DNA from: Acorus gramineus
Lineage: Eukaryota; Streptophyta; Magnoliopsida; Acorales; Acoraceae
Length of the DNA: 64,000 nt
Direction: 5' to 3'
Assembly (NCBI GenBank): GCA_030737835.1
Contig: CM060852.1
Location: forward strand, 22,801,868-22,865,867
Shown here: positions 39,055 through 52,200 of the stretch, in pieces
How the letters are laid out: each line of letters begins with the position of its first letter
How positions within the stretch are numbered: position 1 is the first letter of the stretch
Notes under the pieces: generated by a model
Databases searched by the model: none
The model's input: only the letters and a program-made list of their open reading frames with translations
What the model was told of the DNA's origin: nothing
Made by a program: the position numbers and the translations under genes

Positions 39055-39480
39055 AATGACATAAACTATTCGATAATAGATAATTATTCAAGTATAAATA
39101 ATGTTGTTTCATTGTGTTTTTAGTTATTCTCATTAAAAAACGTAATAATAAAGTTTTTGTTGTTTGTTAAACCATGGATAAGATGTAGATAAAAATTGAA
39201 TAAGATGTGAATAATGATTTATAAAAATTGAAAAAATGATAACAAATGAGTCTCTTGATTTATACGAGGTGATGACACGTGAACTTTCTTTATATCAGGG
39301 AGTAGATCATGTGAAATGATATAATTTCAAGGGGACCTCAAATATCAATGCCATCTAATTCTCATATATTGTAGCATAGCTATAGCCCTTTATTTCTTAT
39401 AAACAAACTTTTTTTTTTTTACTTATTTATTTCACCCCTATCCATTTTATTTCTTATTTATTCTTCTACCTAAACAGGGC
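39055..39480. mobile_element. MITE-like repeat, family member c
   Basis: It starts near ATGTTTGGACAATGAC and ends near CTACCTAAACAGGGC. Internally it matches member b (TTAGTTATTCTCATT, GATGACACGTGA, GCATAGCTATA). It carries no insertion, so it shows what the family looks like when uninterrupted. Confidence 0.45.
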
Positions 39481-41900
39481 AAGTTTCTGCCTTAATGTAT
39501 TGGTATTGTATGATTTTTTTGTTTATTGGCCATGCATATTAGTGTGAACAATTATTAGAACATGTTGAAAAGATGGAACCTAAAAATTGCTTAAATTTTT
39601 TATTTGAGTGTCATATCCGTAATTAACAAAAATGGTTATAAAAGATCTCTCATCACCCTATAGAGCACATGGCACATTTACATTGTGTCATTTGGAACTG
39701 ATTATCAAACTGATTCTTCTTCTAAAAAATTTATTTTCAGTTGCACAGGGGTGTTTTTAAATTTTAGCTTTTGATTTTTTATTTTGATTAAAAATCAATT
39801 AAAATAACTTATATGAAAAAGCTGATTGAAAATAACTTCTTGAGAAGAAGCTGGTTGAGAGCAGATTTTATAAGAAAAATGTTTCTCAAAATTGATTGCA
39901 AATGGAGCCTTAATCCAAACCAAATTTTCTATCTCAATAAAAAGATCCCAAATTTTCACTTGCCATTTCTTCTTATGTAATGTAAAATAAATAATTAAAT
40001 TTCCCACCCAAACCAGTTCCCAAGTGTGAATACCCAGTACATATGTTTTAAGGCTTCTTCAGACTTTTTATAATATAATAATAATAATAAAATGGTACCT
40101 GGCACAACAAAGTTGTTTTTGATATACCAAAAAAAAATCTGCTCATGTCATTAATTAATCTCATCTACTTTTGCACAGCATATTACATTCATCAAATTAA
40201 TAAGTATTAATTTCCCTAGCTGAAAATCCAAATCTTCAAGTCACATTGAATATTTGAATGGAAGCTATTTTAAGATGTGACATCGATAGAGACCAAAAAA
40301 AGAGAATGTCCAACCAAATATGGTCTCAGAAAAGTTAAGGTGGAGATCTGCTGTTGCAAACAAAAAGCAGGAAGGAATTCTGTGTTGTGGTCAACCTCTA
40401 TGAACACATCCTGCTCTCATTTCAACTACTATAGTGGGGTTGTGATAAGTGAAGTGCCTTTCATCCATATTTTTGGGTGTTCTAAAAAGTGTTGCATTGG
40501 AAACCAAATTCAGTAAGAATTGAAAAGAAGGGGGAAAAATAAGCCTTACCAGTGGAGGAAGGTCATGAAAAGATTTTGAAAATTATTTTTTTTACCATGA
40601 AGTGGTGACCACCCAACCCAGCAAGCAATTCATCAGCGCACCAAGATACGCCTTTATCGTTGTCTTTTCATTGCCTGCATTTGCCACCACTGCTTCAGTT
40701 GATACCATCAAGACTTCAGGATTTTATGGATCTTTTAGGCTTTGGTTGGCTTGGCTCTGTTTCAATTCCAATCCTTGAAAAGTTGATGACATGAGCTTTC
40801 CTCCTATGGATAATTAAGTTCGATGGATTATTATAAGTATTCTTTTTTGTTTTTATTGTCTTAGTTAAATCTTCTTCTATGAATGAGACTTCAATCTTGA
40901 ATCTCTCATTGAAGAAGGGATATCTCTACCAACCTAGCAAGAGGTGGTTCGGTACAATACTGGTTTTCGTTAAGAGGCCTATAAGTTATTGCAGTTTTTG
41001 CTTCCACCAATGATTCATCTCTAATTTGCTTTCACATTGAGGAAGTCCTTCTTATTAGCCTACCTTCTTTTGATAATCCCTTCTATTTTTCGCAATAGGG
41101 ATTAAGTCAGGTGTCATAGTGTGGTTTGTTCATCTTAAAAGCTATCAGTATGTGTCTTATTGATGTATAGTCTAAACTACAACATACACTGAAACTTGAA
41201 AGGGTTAGGCCATGACATATAATCCCATATATTTAAGTGGGTAATTGCTATGTTTAAGTTAGTGGGTTGGTGTTCATGACATAATCCATGTGCATGAGAT
41301 ATGCATGAGTGGATACACATGCAAAATTCATGCATGCCATTGACTCTAGTTGTACAAACCTAAAGGACTGAAAATGGTTCTTCATTAGACATGTGTGGCA
41401 CCAAAGATCATTGGAGTTGTACCTGCCACATATATAAAGGTCCACCTTTTGGTAGTTCATAATTTGAGTTGAACTTAACAAAGTAAGTGCTCTTACAATG
41501 ACAGCCTTTTTCTACAGTCTCCACATGCTTTTATTTTTTGAAGGTGTATACTTAATGTAATGAAGCATGTACCTTTTAGAAAATGAAGTATCCACTCTAA
41601 TGAATTGTACATACTCTATTATGAAAAAAAAACAACCACATGCTTCATCTAACGAAGCATATATCTCGTTAGACAAAATAGACTTGCAGGACTATGTAAA
41701 ACTACGTGAAACAACACCTCAAAAATAAAATGTTAGGTTGAGTTTTTGATGGAAGTCTAGATTTAGTGCAGTTGACTTATTGTTTGTGTGTGTATGAATG
41801 GATTTCATCATTTTCATAAAGAAAGAAAATCTAGTGTGGTGGATCCCATGAAAAACAAAAACCTGTAGAAATCTTTTCGTTGCCTCTATTCTCAATGACT
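39481..41900. other. Intergenic DNA upstream of the PSY gene
   Basis: About 2.4 kb of AT-rich DNA with no coding sequence that I can recognise. Near 41560-41690 short words such as GAAGCATGTACC and TTCATCTAACGAAGCAT repeat in both senses. It probably includes the distal promoter of the PSY gene. Confidence 0.5.
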
Positions 41901-41909
41901 TCCTACCAA

Positions 41910-41916
41910 TATAAAA
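41910..41916 (+). promoter_or_regulatory. TATA box of the PSY peptide gene
   Basis: TATAAAA, 80 bp before the start codon at 41990, with a C-rich stretch (41929-41942) where transcription would begin. Confidence 0.5.
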
Positions 41917-41989
41917 TGGGCTTCCATCCCCCCTCCCCAACCTAAAAAAAACACATCCCAAACAACAAAGATTTTTTCCTCCTCCTTTC

Positions 41990-42293
41990 ATGGTAGCCAT
42001 GAAAAGGTTCCTTCCCTATCTCCTCCTCCTCCTCCTCCTCTTACATTCATCTGAAGCTGTGGATGACAAACTTGAACCTTCCTACCCCATTCACAAGGTA
42101 TCGTTAACTCGGAAAAGCTTTCCTAAATAATGTTGTTTTCACAACATTATATTTCTTCGGTTTCTAACTATTTGTATATTATCATCAGCAGATGGATGAA
42201 AGGAAGCTTATAGTGACCATTGACTATGATTATGGAGGAGCTAACCCAAGGCACGATCCCCATAAAGGAAGGCCCGGCGGTGGGAAGCCCTAA
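41990..42293 (+). CDS. PSY-type tyrosine-sulfated peptide precursor
   Basis: Exons 41990-42097 and 42192-42293 (or from 42189) encode a 69- or 70-residue secreted precursor. Exon 1 gives MVAMKRFLPY, eight leucines and HSSEA, a clear signal peptide, with GTATCG as donor. Exon 2 ends VTIDYDYGGANPRHDPHKG, then RPGGGKP and a stop. The core DY-x-x-ANP-x-HDP matches the PSY family (PSY1 mature peptide DYGDPSANPKHDPGVPPS). These hormones are sulfated on the Tyr after Asp by TPST in the Golgi, secreted, and promote cell expansion through LRR receptor kinases. Two Asp-Tyr pairs occur here, so which Tyr is modified is open. The acceptor is a CAGCAG tandem. Precursor size and two-exon layout fit the family. 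A TATA box lies 80 bp upstream, and AATAAA at 42355 may serve polyadenylation. Confidence 0.85.
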
Positions 42294-42564
42294 TCAAACT
42301 CTTGAGGAGGGTCTCCTATGGCTAATATATATCATATATGGATACTACACATGGAATAAATTCTACTCACCGGATGTGGGGGCTATAATGTTTTCTTTAT
42401 CACTCACCCCCCCCCCCCCCTCATACCAGGCAAGGAAAATGTTTGACACTATAGTTATCATTTTTTATGAGCTGGTGTTGTTTTGGGAACCATGTTTCAT
42501 GTTTGGTTCTCTAGAGGCAGTAGTTTAACCAATGGAGATGAAATAGTATATTTAGTACCATATA

Positions 42565-42600
<36 letters not shown>

Positions 42601-42990
42601 TATTTAATGTTCCTATGTGTTCTTCTAGTAGACAAAGTACTTGTTCACCCTTTTAACTTGCAATCCTAAGGTGAAATTGATATACAAGCTCACAGCAGAA
42701 ATGCGAGATGAAGAATATAATAATCTTTGAATTAAATAATAGCATTGCATTGGATTGTGCAGATGAGATGGATATAGTAGTCTCAAATTATAACCAGATG
42801 CAACTATAATGATTCTTGTCAGTAGGAAACAATAAGGAATGGACAGGAATCTTGTTCATTGTCAGGGGGAAATTCAGAATTGCTTTAATCATATCATAAA
42901 CATTAAAAACATGATCATGTGGATTTTACATGTATACAAAAGCAGGGAAAAATTTGTCTACTTATATACACAGCAAGGACAGCTTCTAAT
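42294..42990. other. Spacer between PSY and TAP38 (convergent 3' ends)
   Basis: It holds a long poly-C tract near 42406-42420, a (TA)n/(GTAT)n microsatellite at 42562-42602 and the probable 3' UTRs of both genes. No further gene is seen. Confidence 0.6.
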
Positions 42991-45900
42991 TCATAAGGAA
43001 AGTATAGATGATATGTAGATTCCCAGCGACACAATACCAATTATACCCAAAGCTTGGCTTACTTCGTAAAAGAAATTTGGTCCCTGAACCGGCAAATTCT
43101 GCCAATCTGTCCTCCTGTCCACATGACAAAGCCACCAAGGATTAAAAGATTTGTCACAGGAACAGTATCCAAGGATATCTAAAGCATTCAAGCTGGATAA
43201 GCTGAAAACATAAGCATAGCAGAAACAAAAAAATTAGATGCCAGTTTTGAAACATAAAATTCAATCATCACCATAAGAAGGTATATGCGAGTTTCCTTCC
43301 CCCCTAAATAATATCCATGACCAAAGAACTTAAATGAGAAACATCAGGAAGTACATGTGGTGCAATGGTTGTGTCCATGATTCATTATAATTGGACATCA
43401 ATTACTCATGTGGCTATATATCTATATAATTTTCCTGGTAATCAGATCAATTATTTATTGCAAAATTTGCACAATTCCCATTTCATGTATGCTGACCCAA
43501 TGCTACAGAACAATGCAACTCCATTTCGCTTTCATTAACACTAGTATTGTGGCAGTGGCTGAAATGTGATTAAGCCGTCACAAGCCCTAACATCACATCC
43601 AGAGTGCTATTTCTTAAGCAATTCAATAAGAGATTATTTTATATACCAGTTCTAATGCTTAAGAAAAAAGTACATACCCTAAGTCAGCTATCACAACACT
43701 AACATTGTCTTGAGAGCTTCGGTCCTTCAAAGTGAACAAAGTGAGATTATTTAAATTGATCATATGATAATTCTGGTGAGACCAATGACAAGATTTAGAA
43801 AGCCATCAAAGTGAAAGATTACCAGAGCTTCACGAGTAAGGGCTTCACAAGCCAGCTGAAGTCAAAATGGGAAGTCAGGATAAATTGTAATATGTGCGGT
43901 GAAATTGAAAGGATGATATGGCAGGAATATGTACCTGAACATCACCATGTTTACGGAGTTCATTCCTGACAAAATTTACTGCTTCAGAACTGAAACATGA
44001 AATGCAATTTATTGTGGCGGTTAACAATCATTATTTAGTAGATTATAAAGAAAAGTAAAACAAAATGGAAAGGTTAGTCAAGTAACATCAAGTAAATTTG
44101 TCTCAACCATTCATGAACCTTTTTATGTAATCCCACAAGCCATCTGATGCCAGTAATATAAATTCGACATCAGATCCAAGATCCACTTGATAAATATCGG
44201 GAGAAGCACTTAATAAATCCCCTTTAAATTTTATTCTGCCACAACATCACATGAATGTAGAGAATCAGTAAACATGTGATCTATCAGCTCAAAATATACA
44301 TACATAATGTCATAAATAATCATTCAGTACTTCAATCTGTGTAGTGAGTAGCAGCCTTGAACATGATTTTGTTGTTCAAACTGATAAATTATATCTTCAT
44401 TGATAGAGAACAAACATTTTGAAAACTACATGTACTTGACTGAAATAGAAATCTTATGCAAAAACAATATATGACAACCTAATAAGGATGTGTTACCGTG
44501 AAATGAATTTCTTCGTCCATCTTCCCTCCTCAACTCCTTGCTCTAACATCCTGAACAGAAATAAAAGCAGTTGATGCCATCGAGTTTCTTGTCCTCTAAA
44601 ACAGCATGTTTATCTAAAAAATCACAACACATATCCATTGAGAAGTGGAGACAAGTGGGAAAAGTACAAGGCACGGACTCATTCTTCTTCGTTTTGAATC
44701 GCACATCTCCAAATGCACGGGATACAGATATTTCTCCACAAATTCGCCCATCAACAATCTGGGAGTCCAATTTTAGCATCATCATCCACAAGATGGAGAT
44801 ATTAAAGTCAAACAGGCCTCAGATCTACTGCACTGATATCATTGCTCACAAAAGCAGTCAAAACCTGGCTACGATTTTCAAAGACAGAAAATCCCTTTAT
44901 TCAGCATACTATATATCCTTACAGCTTATAGAATGCCCCCAATAGCTGGGGTAGATTTAGCATATAAAGAGACCATGCCAAATCTAACAAAGTGAACTTG
45001 CATCAATGAAGGTGCTTAAAATTGCAAAAGGGCTATGCATCAGTTCACATTGCAGGATCATAATACTTGACTTAAATAAGAAACATAATACTAAGAGCAA
45101 CAGCTTTACATCGCTTCGGAGCATGAGTAAATAAAAATTTATGTTCTCACCCTGATTGAAGCAATACCAGAAAAACATATTGTTGCTTAGGATTCTTTAG
45201 ATTACAAATTATTTTCAAACTGTTTGCAGCTGTTTAGACAGAACATTGACCATCTTGAGAGTTGAGGGTTAAGCATAGGGGTCAAAAGGTGGTCCATAAG
45301 ACTAATAATTGGAGAAAATTAGACACCATGCAGGGAAGAAAAAAACCTTGTCAGCAGTCTAACCAGTATTTTACATCCATCATCATAAGTTCAGAAGAAC
45401 TTTTTAGATAAATATGGTATTAAAAAGATCATATGCAAATTGGTTATCTTCACTTCAGTCATTTAACAAGTCTACTGCAACTGCAATGTTAGTTTCATAC
45501 AAAAAGAAACAAATCATCTGTCAGTGTAAGGGGCTGAAATCAGCCAAATATTGCTCTCTATAGAATGAGACTAGAAAACACACCCATCCACCTGCTTCCC
45601 TGATCCGCTTGATTTCTCCGAGAGAAACCATGTTATTCCCATAAGGCCGATGCGGCCCCGTCAAAACCTCTGCTCTGCCCGAACGCGATATGACCTGTAT
45701 TCATCAGCCAATCTACTTCACACAACAACATAGAGGGCATCAATGCAAGACAAACAAAAGCAATTCCATCCACACATACCACGGAGGAGTCACCAATATG
45801 TGAAATGATCAGCACACCATCACCAACAAAGATTGCCGTCGCAGTTGATCCAGAATCATCTTCCTTTCCCTTCTGCTCAAGCCTTCATCAAAACATCAAA

Positions 45901-48082
45901 CACACATATTGACATTAAAATATTATTAAAAACAATTGTAAAACAACAATTTTTTTTTCCATATATACCCCTCTTATAATCCAATTTTTTCAAATTAATC
46001 CATTTAAAACCCTCCTTGCAGAAATATACATTAAATTCTCTAAGGCCTTCTTTGGTCCATTTCATTATTTTATATGGATTTTTTTACCATGAATAATTCC
46101 ACTATATTGTTTGGCCTGCCAACAAATTCTTACACATATTCATCTTCCAGTGTTTTGTAATTTCATTCCCGCAGGGAAAATGATGAGAAATTTGGTTCAA
46201 ATATCAAAACGAATCATACAATCAGTCTTGTACATAACATGTCTAAAAAAAGTGAGTGGTACAAACATAATAAAATATTTAATAATAAAATAAGTGAATT
46301 AAGAAAACAACAATATATAATTAAACACAAAATGATAATAATATCCTTATAAGTTGTACGTATCACATTATTTAAATATCAAAGTCAATAGCATAATGAT
46401 AGTATGTAAAATAGAACATTTGAATAGAACAATGTACTTAATCAAATTACTACTACACCCAAATTAACCAAATTATTTACAAATTTAAATTCGTTTAGTA
46501 ATAATCCATAACAGAGGCAAGTATACCCCCATCCACATGGAACCTAATGAGAGGGAGAAAGAAGAAAAGGGATGTTTTGTTTAATTAGGATATGTACAAT
46601 AACCATCAAGAATGGAATCCACAAGGATTCTAAAAATCCCAACCAAATTAGATGGATTTTGATTCCACCCCGTTTTCCCATTTGTTTGGATTTTGAATTT
46701 AGTGGGACCAGGTTTCCTTACAAGAATATCACCAACCAAACATGCAGATTAGATTTGTTCAGTTCCTTGATAATCTTAGGATGGCATCGAATTCACCCTA
46801 GGCCTAAGTGAGTGCATCAGTTCCCCTCCGTTATAGACATTGGGTAACCATGGGTGAAGAATTACAGATATACCCTTAAAGATGTGAAATGTCTAAGATA
46901 CCCTCAACTCATTCCCTTGACATATCTTCTCATTTTGTATGCATGGGTGCTGATCACATCCTATGCAGAGCTCTCTTCTATGAAGGGAATGACATATGGG
47001 TGGGTGGTGTTCTGATGTTTTGTAATTTCCCTTTTAGTCTTCCTCCCCGATTAATATAATTGAGAGCGAAAGCGTCCAAAAAAAAAAAAAAAAAATCTCA
47101 TTTTCTTCTCTCTTGATTCAAATCGCCTTCTTTCACATTTTATCCCCTCTTTGAAAATCTTCATGAGAGGTGCTTGGGGTGGTCGAAGAGGATTGGTAAA
47201 AATTATGGATTGGCCAGCCATTAAAGGGATTTGATAGGATGCAGGAATGAGAAATGCAGAGAAAGTTGGGAGTTTGAGAAAGGCGTGCGAGCGCGTTGGA
47301 TGCAATAAGTGTGACATATTGCATCCAAAAAAAAAAAAAAAAACCACTCACTGGATCCATCCTATTACTAACAGTGAAACACAATATATTTACATAATCC
47401 ATAAATCCCAATCCATGAGAGTAGACGTTAACACAGGTACACCGATGCACTCACTCAAAGAATTTGAGGAGTATTTCTGCAAAATGTTTTAATCCAACAG
47501 GGGTATATATGTAAATATCCCAAACCGAAGTACTTCAATGGCAATGCTTCAACACAAGAAAATTAGGGTTTACCAAGTGATCAATTTCGCATCAACGCTA
47601 ACGAAAGCCTCCTGAATCGCGTCCTTGATGGCCTTGAAATTCTTGCTGGTCAACACCAGTCCGCCTTCCAAAACCTTCTCACACTCGTCATACAACGCAT
47701 CCCTGCAGAGACAGTTCCATCAGAGGTGAAAGGAAGATCGATCGGACGGTCGAGATCGAGAGTACCTGAGGAATTCGACGGTGGAGAACCCGGAGTGACC
47801 GTCGAAGACGGCCGCGAAGGAGAATCCGGCGAGGCCTCCGCCGTCCGTCCGGAGGACGATCTCGTCCTCCATCTCCGACCGCGGTCCCTGGACCTTGCTG
47901 TGCCCCCACCGGACCACCGACGCCATCGACGACGACGGCGCGTCGATCGCGATCGCCGATTCGCATCGGACGGTCTGGACTCGGTGTTCCTTCCTCTTCT
48001 GATAGCCGTTGATTCGGTGGTCCTTTGGATTGCTATGCGATGCGAGTCTCTGTAGCTGCTGCGGTCTCAGCAGCAGCGCCAT
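42991..48082 (-). CDS. TAP38: Thylakoid protein phosphatase 2C, TAP38/PPH1 type (PP2C57)
   Basis: PP2C that dephosphorylates LHCII and reverses state transitions. Exons: 48082-47766, 47702-47574, 45882-45780, 45694-45584, 44758-44679, 44550-44497, 44235-44119, 43989-43935, 43855-43823, 43724-43678, 43114-42991. They sum to 1170 nt, 389 residues plus stop, close to Arabidopsis PPH1 (388). Visible are a transit-peptide-like N-terminus ending before [10 protein letters not shown], the phosphatase motifs EMEDE, FDGHSG, GSTAT, HIGDS and [23 protein letters not shown], and the C-terminal membrane helix [16 protein letters not shown] that anchors it in the stroma thylakoid. FDGH and the metal-binding aspartates are present. 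The exon 5 donor is weak (GA then GTCCGT). Divergent from the KLCR gene. Confidence 0.95.
45883..47573 (-). other. Intron 2 of TAP38 with retroposon-like tails
   Basis: A 1.7-kb intron, much longer than the others. On the plus strand, 46960-47096 has the look of a LINE/SINE 3' end: pyrimidine-rich DNA, then GAGCGAAAGCGTCC and 18 A. A second A-run of about 16 ends at 47342. The middle (46020-46810) is AT-rich with no clear element ends. Confidence 0.4.
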
Positions 48083-49245
48083 TGGAGGAGTTGCTTTTGA
48101 ATTGCTCGATTGAAAATTTTCTTTTTATTTTGGAGGAGAAGATAAGAAGAGTTTGAGCCTCTGCTTCTGAACGGTCCAGATCTTGAGTTTCGTTTTGGTT
48201 TCATTGGATCAACAGTTGATGGACGATGCAGAGTATTTGGATTGGCGCGAAATGTGACGTCAGTTAACGAATTGGGACGCGGTTTACATTTTTCTCGTCG
48301 GGTGCGATTAAATGGCTTCGCCAAAGCAGATAACCAGAGGGGCAAAGAATCGGAAGATTCGAAACGTGTGGGAAAGGAAAAGACAAAAAGTATAAGAGGT
48401 CCACTGCTGCACACCGTTGATGTTTATGTTAACGGTGATCTTTACAGACTATGTGGGTCCACAATTTATGGAAGGACCCATCGAATCAACGGTGAAAAAA
48501 TATTCCAGCTCACTCGATTTTGAATCATCGGACGGTCAGAATTAAATCTCGACAGTGTATTTTTATAAAACCGGATTCATTAATTTCGTAATTCGCTCCA
48601 GAATCGCACGTGATCGGTCGCCAGTCGTTGAGGGGGGGAACCGAAATCGAGGCATTTCCGTTATTTTATTCAAGGAGAGGGGCATCTTCAATGTCTGCTA
48701 AAACGATATGACTGTTATACCCTTAAAACTCTTCCAAAAATACGGATAGAGATGCCCGTCTTTATTGCAAGGGGAAGGGCAAAAACAGTCAAATACAGAT
48801 TGCATGCTCAGCAGCAGACGAAAGCAGATAAAATAAGCGAATAATTAATTATTAAAGTATTCAACAAACCATGATCTTCCAACTGTGATGAGTGATGACA
48901 GCGTGAGACAACACAGAAAACAAACCAACTTCCCAAACTACCCTCCAATGATCCTCCCTGTCGTTTTCTCATCAAGTCATCCAATAAAATAGTTCCACTA
49001 ATCAGACGGTCCAAATGGATCTTCTAGTGGAGACATCAAGTCAACCAAGTGGGGGCAATATTGTAAATAGAATATAGAGAGGGCCCTTAATTGAAAAATA
49101 AAGCCTATCTTCTGTTCGTAATGATGAGCAGTCGCAGTAACTTGGAAGCAAACAATCACCGAACAGAAGCTAAAAATCAACTTCTCTCTCTCTAAAAACC
49201 TTCTCAGATTCTCTCTCTCTCTCTCTCTCTCTAGAAATCGCTTCC
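48083..49245. promoter_or_regulatory. Divergent intergenic region between TAP38 and KLCR
   Basis: The 1.16 kb separates the two start codons and must hold both promoters. A (CT)n tract at 49183-49233 directly precedes the KLCR ATG and is probably its 5' UTR. No further coding sequence is recognised. Confidence 0.55.
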
Positions 49246-52200
49246 ATGCCGGGCCTCGTCTCCCTCAAGACCCCGCCGGACGCGCCGCCGCTCCGCCTCG
49301 TCGTTCCCGACGGCGGCGGATCCGTCGGAGACTCCCGGATCCAGGCAAGGGAAGACGCGAAGATCAGATCTCCGGCGACGAAGAAGACGCCTTCTCCGTC
49401 GTCGTCGAGGACCAAGCCTTCACCGAGGCGGACGACGCCGCCACCGCCGCCGACGGACGAGTCGGCGCTGGACAACCCGGATCTCGGCCCGTTCCTCCTG
49501 AAGCTCGCGCGCGACACGATGGCCTCCGGCGAGAGCCCCGCGAAGGCCCTGGACTACGCGATCCGCGCCTCCCGGTCGTTCGAGCGGTGCTCGGCGGCGG
49601 AGGGCGCGCCGTCGCTGGAGCTCGCGATGAGCCTCCACGTGACGGCCGCGATCTACTGCAGTCTTGGGAGGTTCGCGGAGGCGGTGCCGGCGCTGGATAG
49701 GGCGATCGAGGTTCCGGACGTGGAGCGGGGGCCGGAGCACGCGCTCGCGGCGTTCTCCGGGTATATGCAGTTGGGGGACACGTATTCGATGCTTGGTCAG
49801 CTCGACCGCTCGATCGAATGCTACGAGAAGGGGCTCCAGATCCAGATGCAAACCCTAGGTGAAACCGATCCCAGAGTCGGCGAGACGTGCAGGTACCTGG
49901 CGGAGGCGTACGTCCAGGCGATGCAGTTCGACGAGGCGGAGAGGCTGTGCAAGCGGACGCTCGAGATCCACCGCGAACACAGCGCCCCCGCCTCGCTCGA
50001 GGAGGCGGCGGACCGGCGGCTGGCGGCGCTGGTGTGCGAGGCGAAAGGGGAGCACGAGGCGGCGCTGGAGCACCTCGTGCTCGCGAGCATGGCCATGATC
50101 GCGAACGGGCAAGACGCGGAGGTCGCCGCCATCGACGTCTCCATCGGCCACGTCTACCTCTCCCTCGCCCGCTTCGATGAGGCCGTCTTCTCCTACCAGA
50201 AGGCGCTCACCGTGCTCAAGTCCGCGCGCGGCGACAACCACCCCTCCGTCGCGTCCGTCTTCGTCCGCCTCGCCGACCTCTACCACAAGATCGGGAAGCT
50301 CCGGGAGTCGAAGTCGTACTGCGAGAACGCGCTGCGCATCTACTCCAGACCCGCCCCGGGGACCTCCGCGGAGGACGTCGCGGCGGGGCTTACGGAGATA
50401 GCGGCGATTTACGAGGCGGTGAACGAGCCCGAGGAGGCGCTGAAGCTGCTACAGAAGGCAAGGGGGTTGCTCGAGGATTTGCCTGGGCAGAGGAGCGCCG
50501 AGGCGGGAATTGAGGCGCAGATGGGTGTGATGCTTTACATGGTGGGGAGGTATGGAGAGGCGAGGAACTCGTTCGAGAGCGCGGTGGCAAAGCTGAGGGC
50601 CGCCGGGGAGAGAAAGTCGGCTTTTTTTGGGGTGGTGTTGAATCAGATGGGACTCGCCTCTGTGCAGTTGTTTAAGATCGATGAGGCGGCGGGGCTGTTC
50701 GAGGAGGCGCGGGCGGTCTTGGAGCAGGAGTGCGGCCCGTGCCATCCTGATACGCTCGGGGTGTATAGCAACCTTGCAGCCACTTATGATGCCATGGGGA
50801 GGTAAAAGCATTCTGTTCTGGTATTACTGTTTTTTGAATGACCACAGCTCATGTTATCTGCAATTCAATTCATGATCATCTCTAACAACTGCAACCCAAC
50901 TCTTTGATATTCACATGGAAGAAGACAGTAAAGGATGCTTAATCCATCTCATCATTTTGATCCCTAACAGTTAGGCCGAATTGTCGGTTCTGTGCTTATA
51001 ATGAAGGTCATTTATGAATCCATCCTCTCTATGGTGTTTCTGAAGCTACTTCATTTCTGGATTTATCACTTTTCTCAATATTTCATACTTATTATCTGCA
51101 TCAATTATACTTTTTGCATTCATATTCTTCCTGTAAAGAAACATACACTGAAGCTTATACTTAAAAAAAGAACTAATAGGTGTGATGAAGACACTTTGTG
51201 TATGAAGAATAACACTTTCTTTAACTTCACAACGAGTCAGATGAATTGTTTAGAGAAATGTATCCATAGATGATCCGATATCGATGCAAACTTTCCATCT
51301 TTTTTTTTTTTTTGAAAGGGACTTCCCATCCTTGTTATTGTGAATGCCATGCTTATAACCCTTAAACTCCACTTACTGTTGGTGGCTTTGATTGTCGTTA
51401 AAATCTCGTCTTTGCCAACAAAAATATAAAACCCTTACCTAGGTAGAAAGTGATAGCAAGGGGTCGAATCCACAGGGAGGCTTATTGAAGTAAACGAATA
51501 AAAGTAAAAGATTATCAATATTTGGCAAAAAGGTTTAAAAACAAATTATTGATTTAAGAAAACTATTTGAAAAGCTTAGGTTGAAATTAATGTATAAAAA
51601 AAGACCATCAAGGATTGGAAATCCACCCCACGAATATCGTGATAATTCTTTCTTTTGCATTCAATGAAAACAGAATATTTCAAAAGCAGTTCACTTCTAC
51701 TCGATTTAAAAATAGGGTTTATAAAGCATCAACCGTATCCCATCTAAGTAGAACGACGGAAGATCTAAAAATACCCATAATCAAAAGAAATCTGAGTTGA
51801 AGAAACTATATAAACATGAAGAACAAATCAGAAAACATCAATGCACAAAGAAAATAATCAATCACTCAATCTCATGGGGTGGAATCCTCTCCTTGATGGA
51901 AGGATTTTCTAGCCTACCATGGTTGATGAAATTCTAGAATAAAAATAAAAATATTCCATAAAATAATAATGCACTTTATTAAAAACGCAAGAGAATCTGT
52001 CTCTAATACTAAAGAAATAAAAACAAAAACTAAAAACAGAAAAGAAATAACAAAAACTAAAAATAAATTTCTTCAAGCTGAATGCAGAGATCTCTCCTTG
52101 GCTGAATGCAGAGATGCCTCCTTGGCTGAATGCAGAGATGCCTCCTTTCTCCCTGGAGTGCCCTTTTTATAGGGGTTTTGAGGGTTGAATTAGTTGTAAA

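Noticed and set aside
42220-42528. 102-codon frame overlapping PSY exon 2
   Set aside because: A different frame from the PSY product; low-complexity tail with poly-C translation and no signal peptide.
49420-50590. Several long antisense and alternate-frame reading frames over the KLCR first exon
   Set aside because: They are Arg/Pro/Ala-rich by-products of GC-rich TPR coding sequence and match no protein style.
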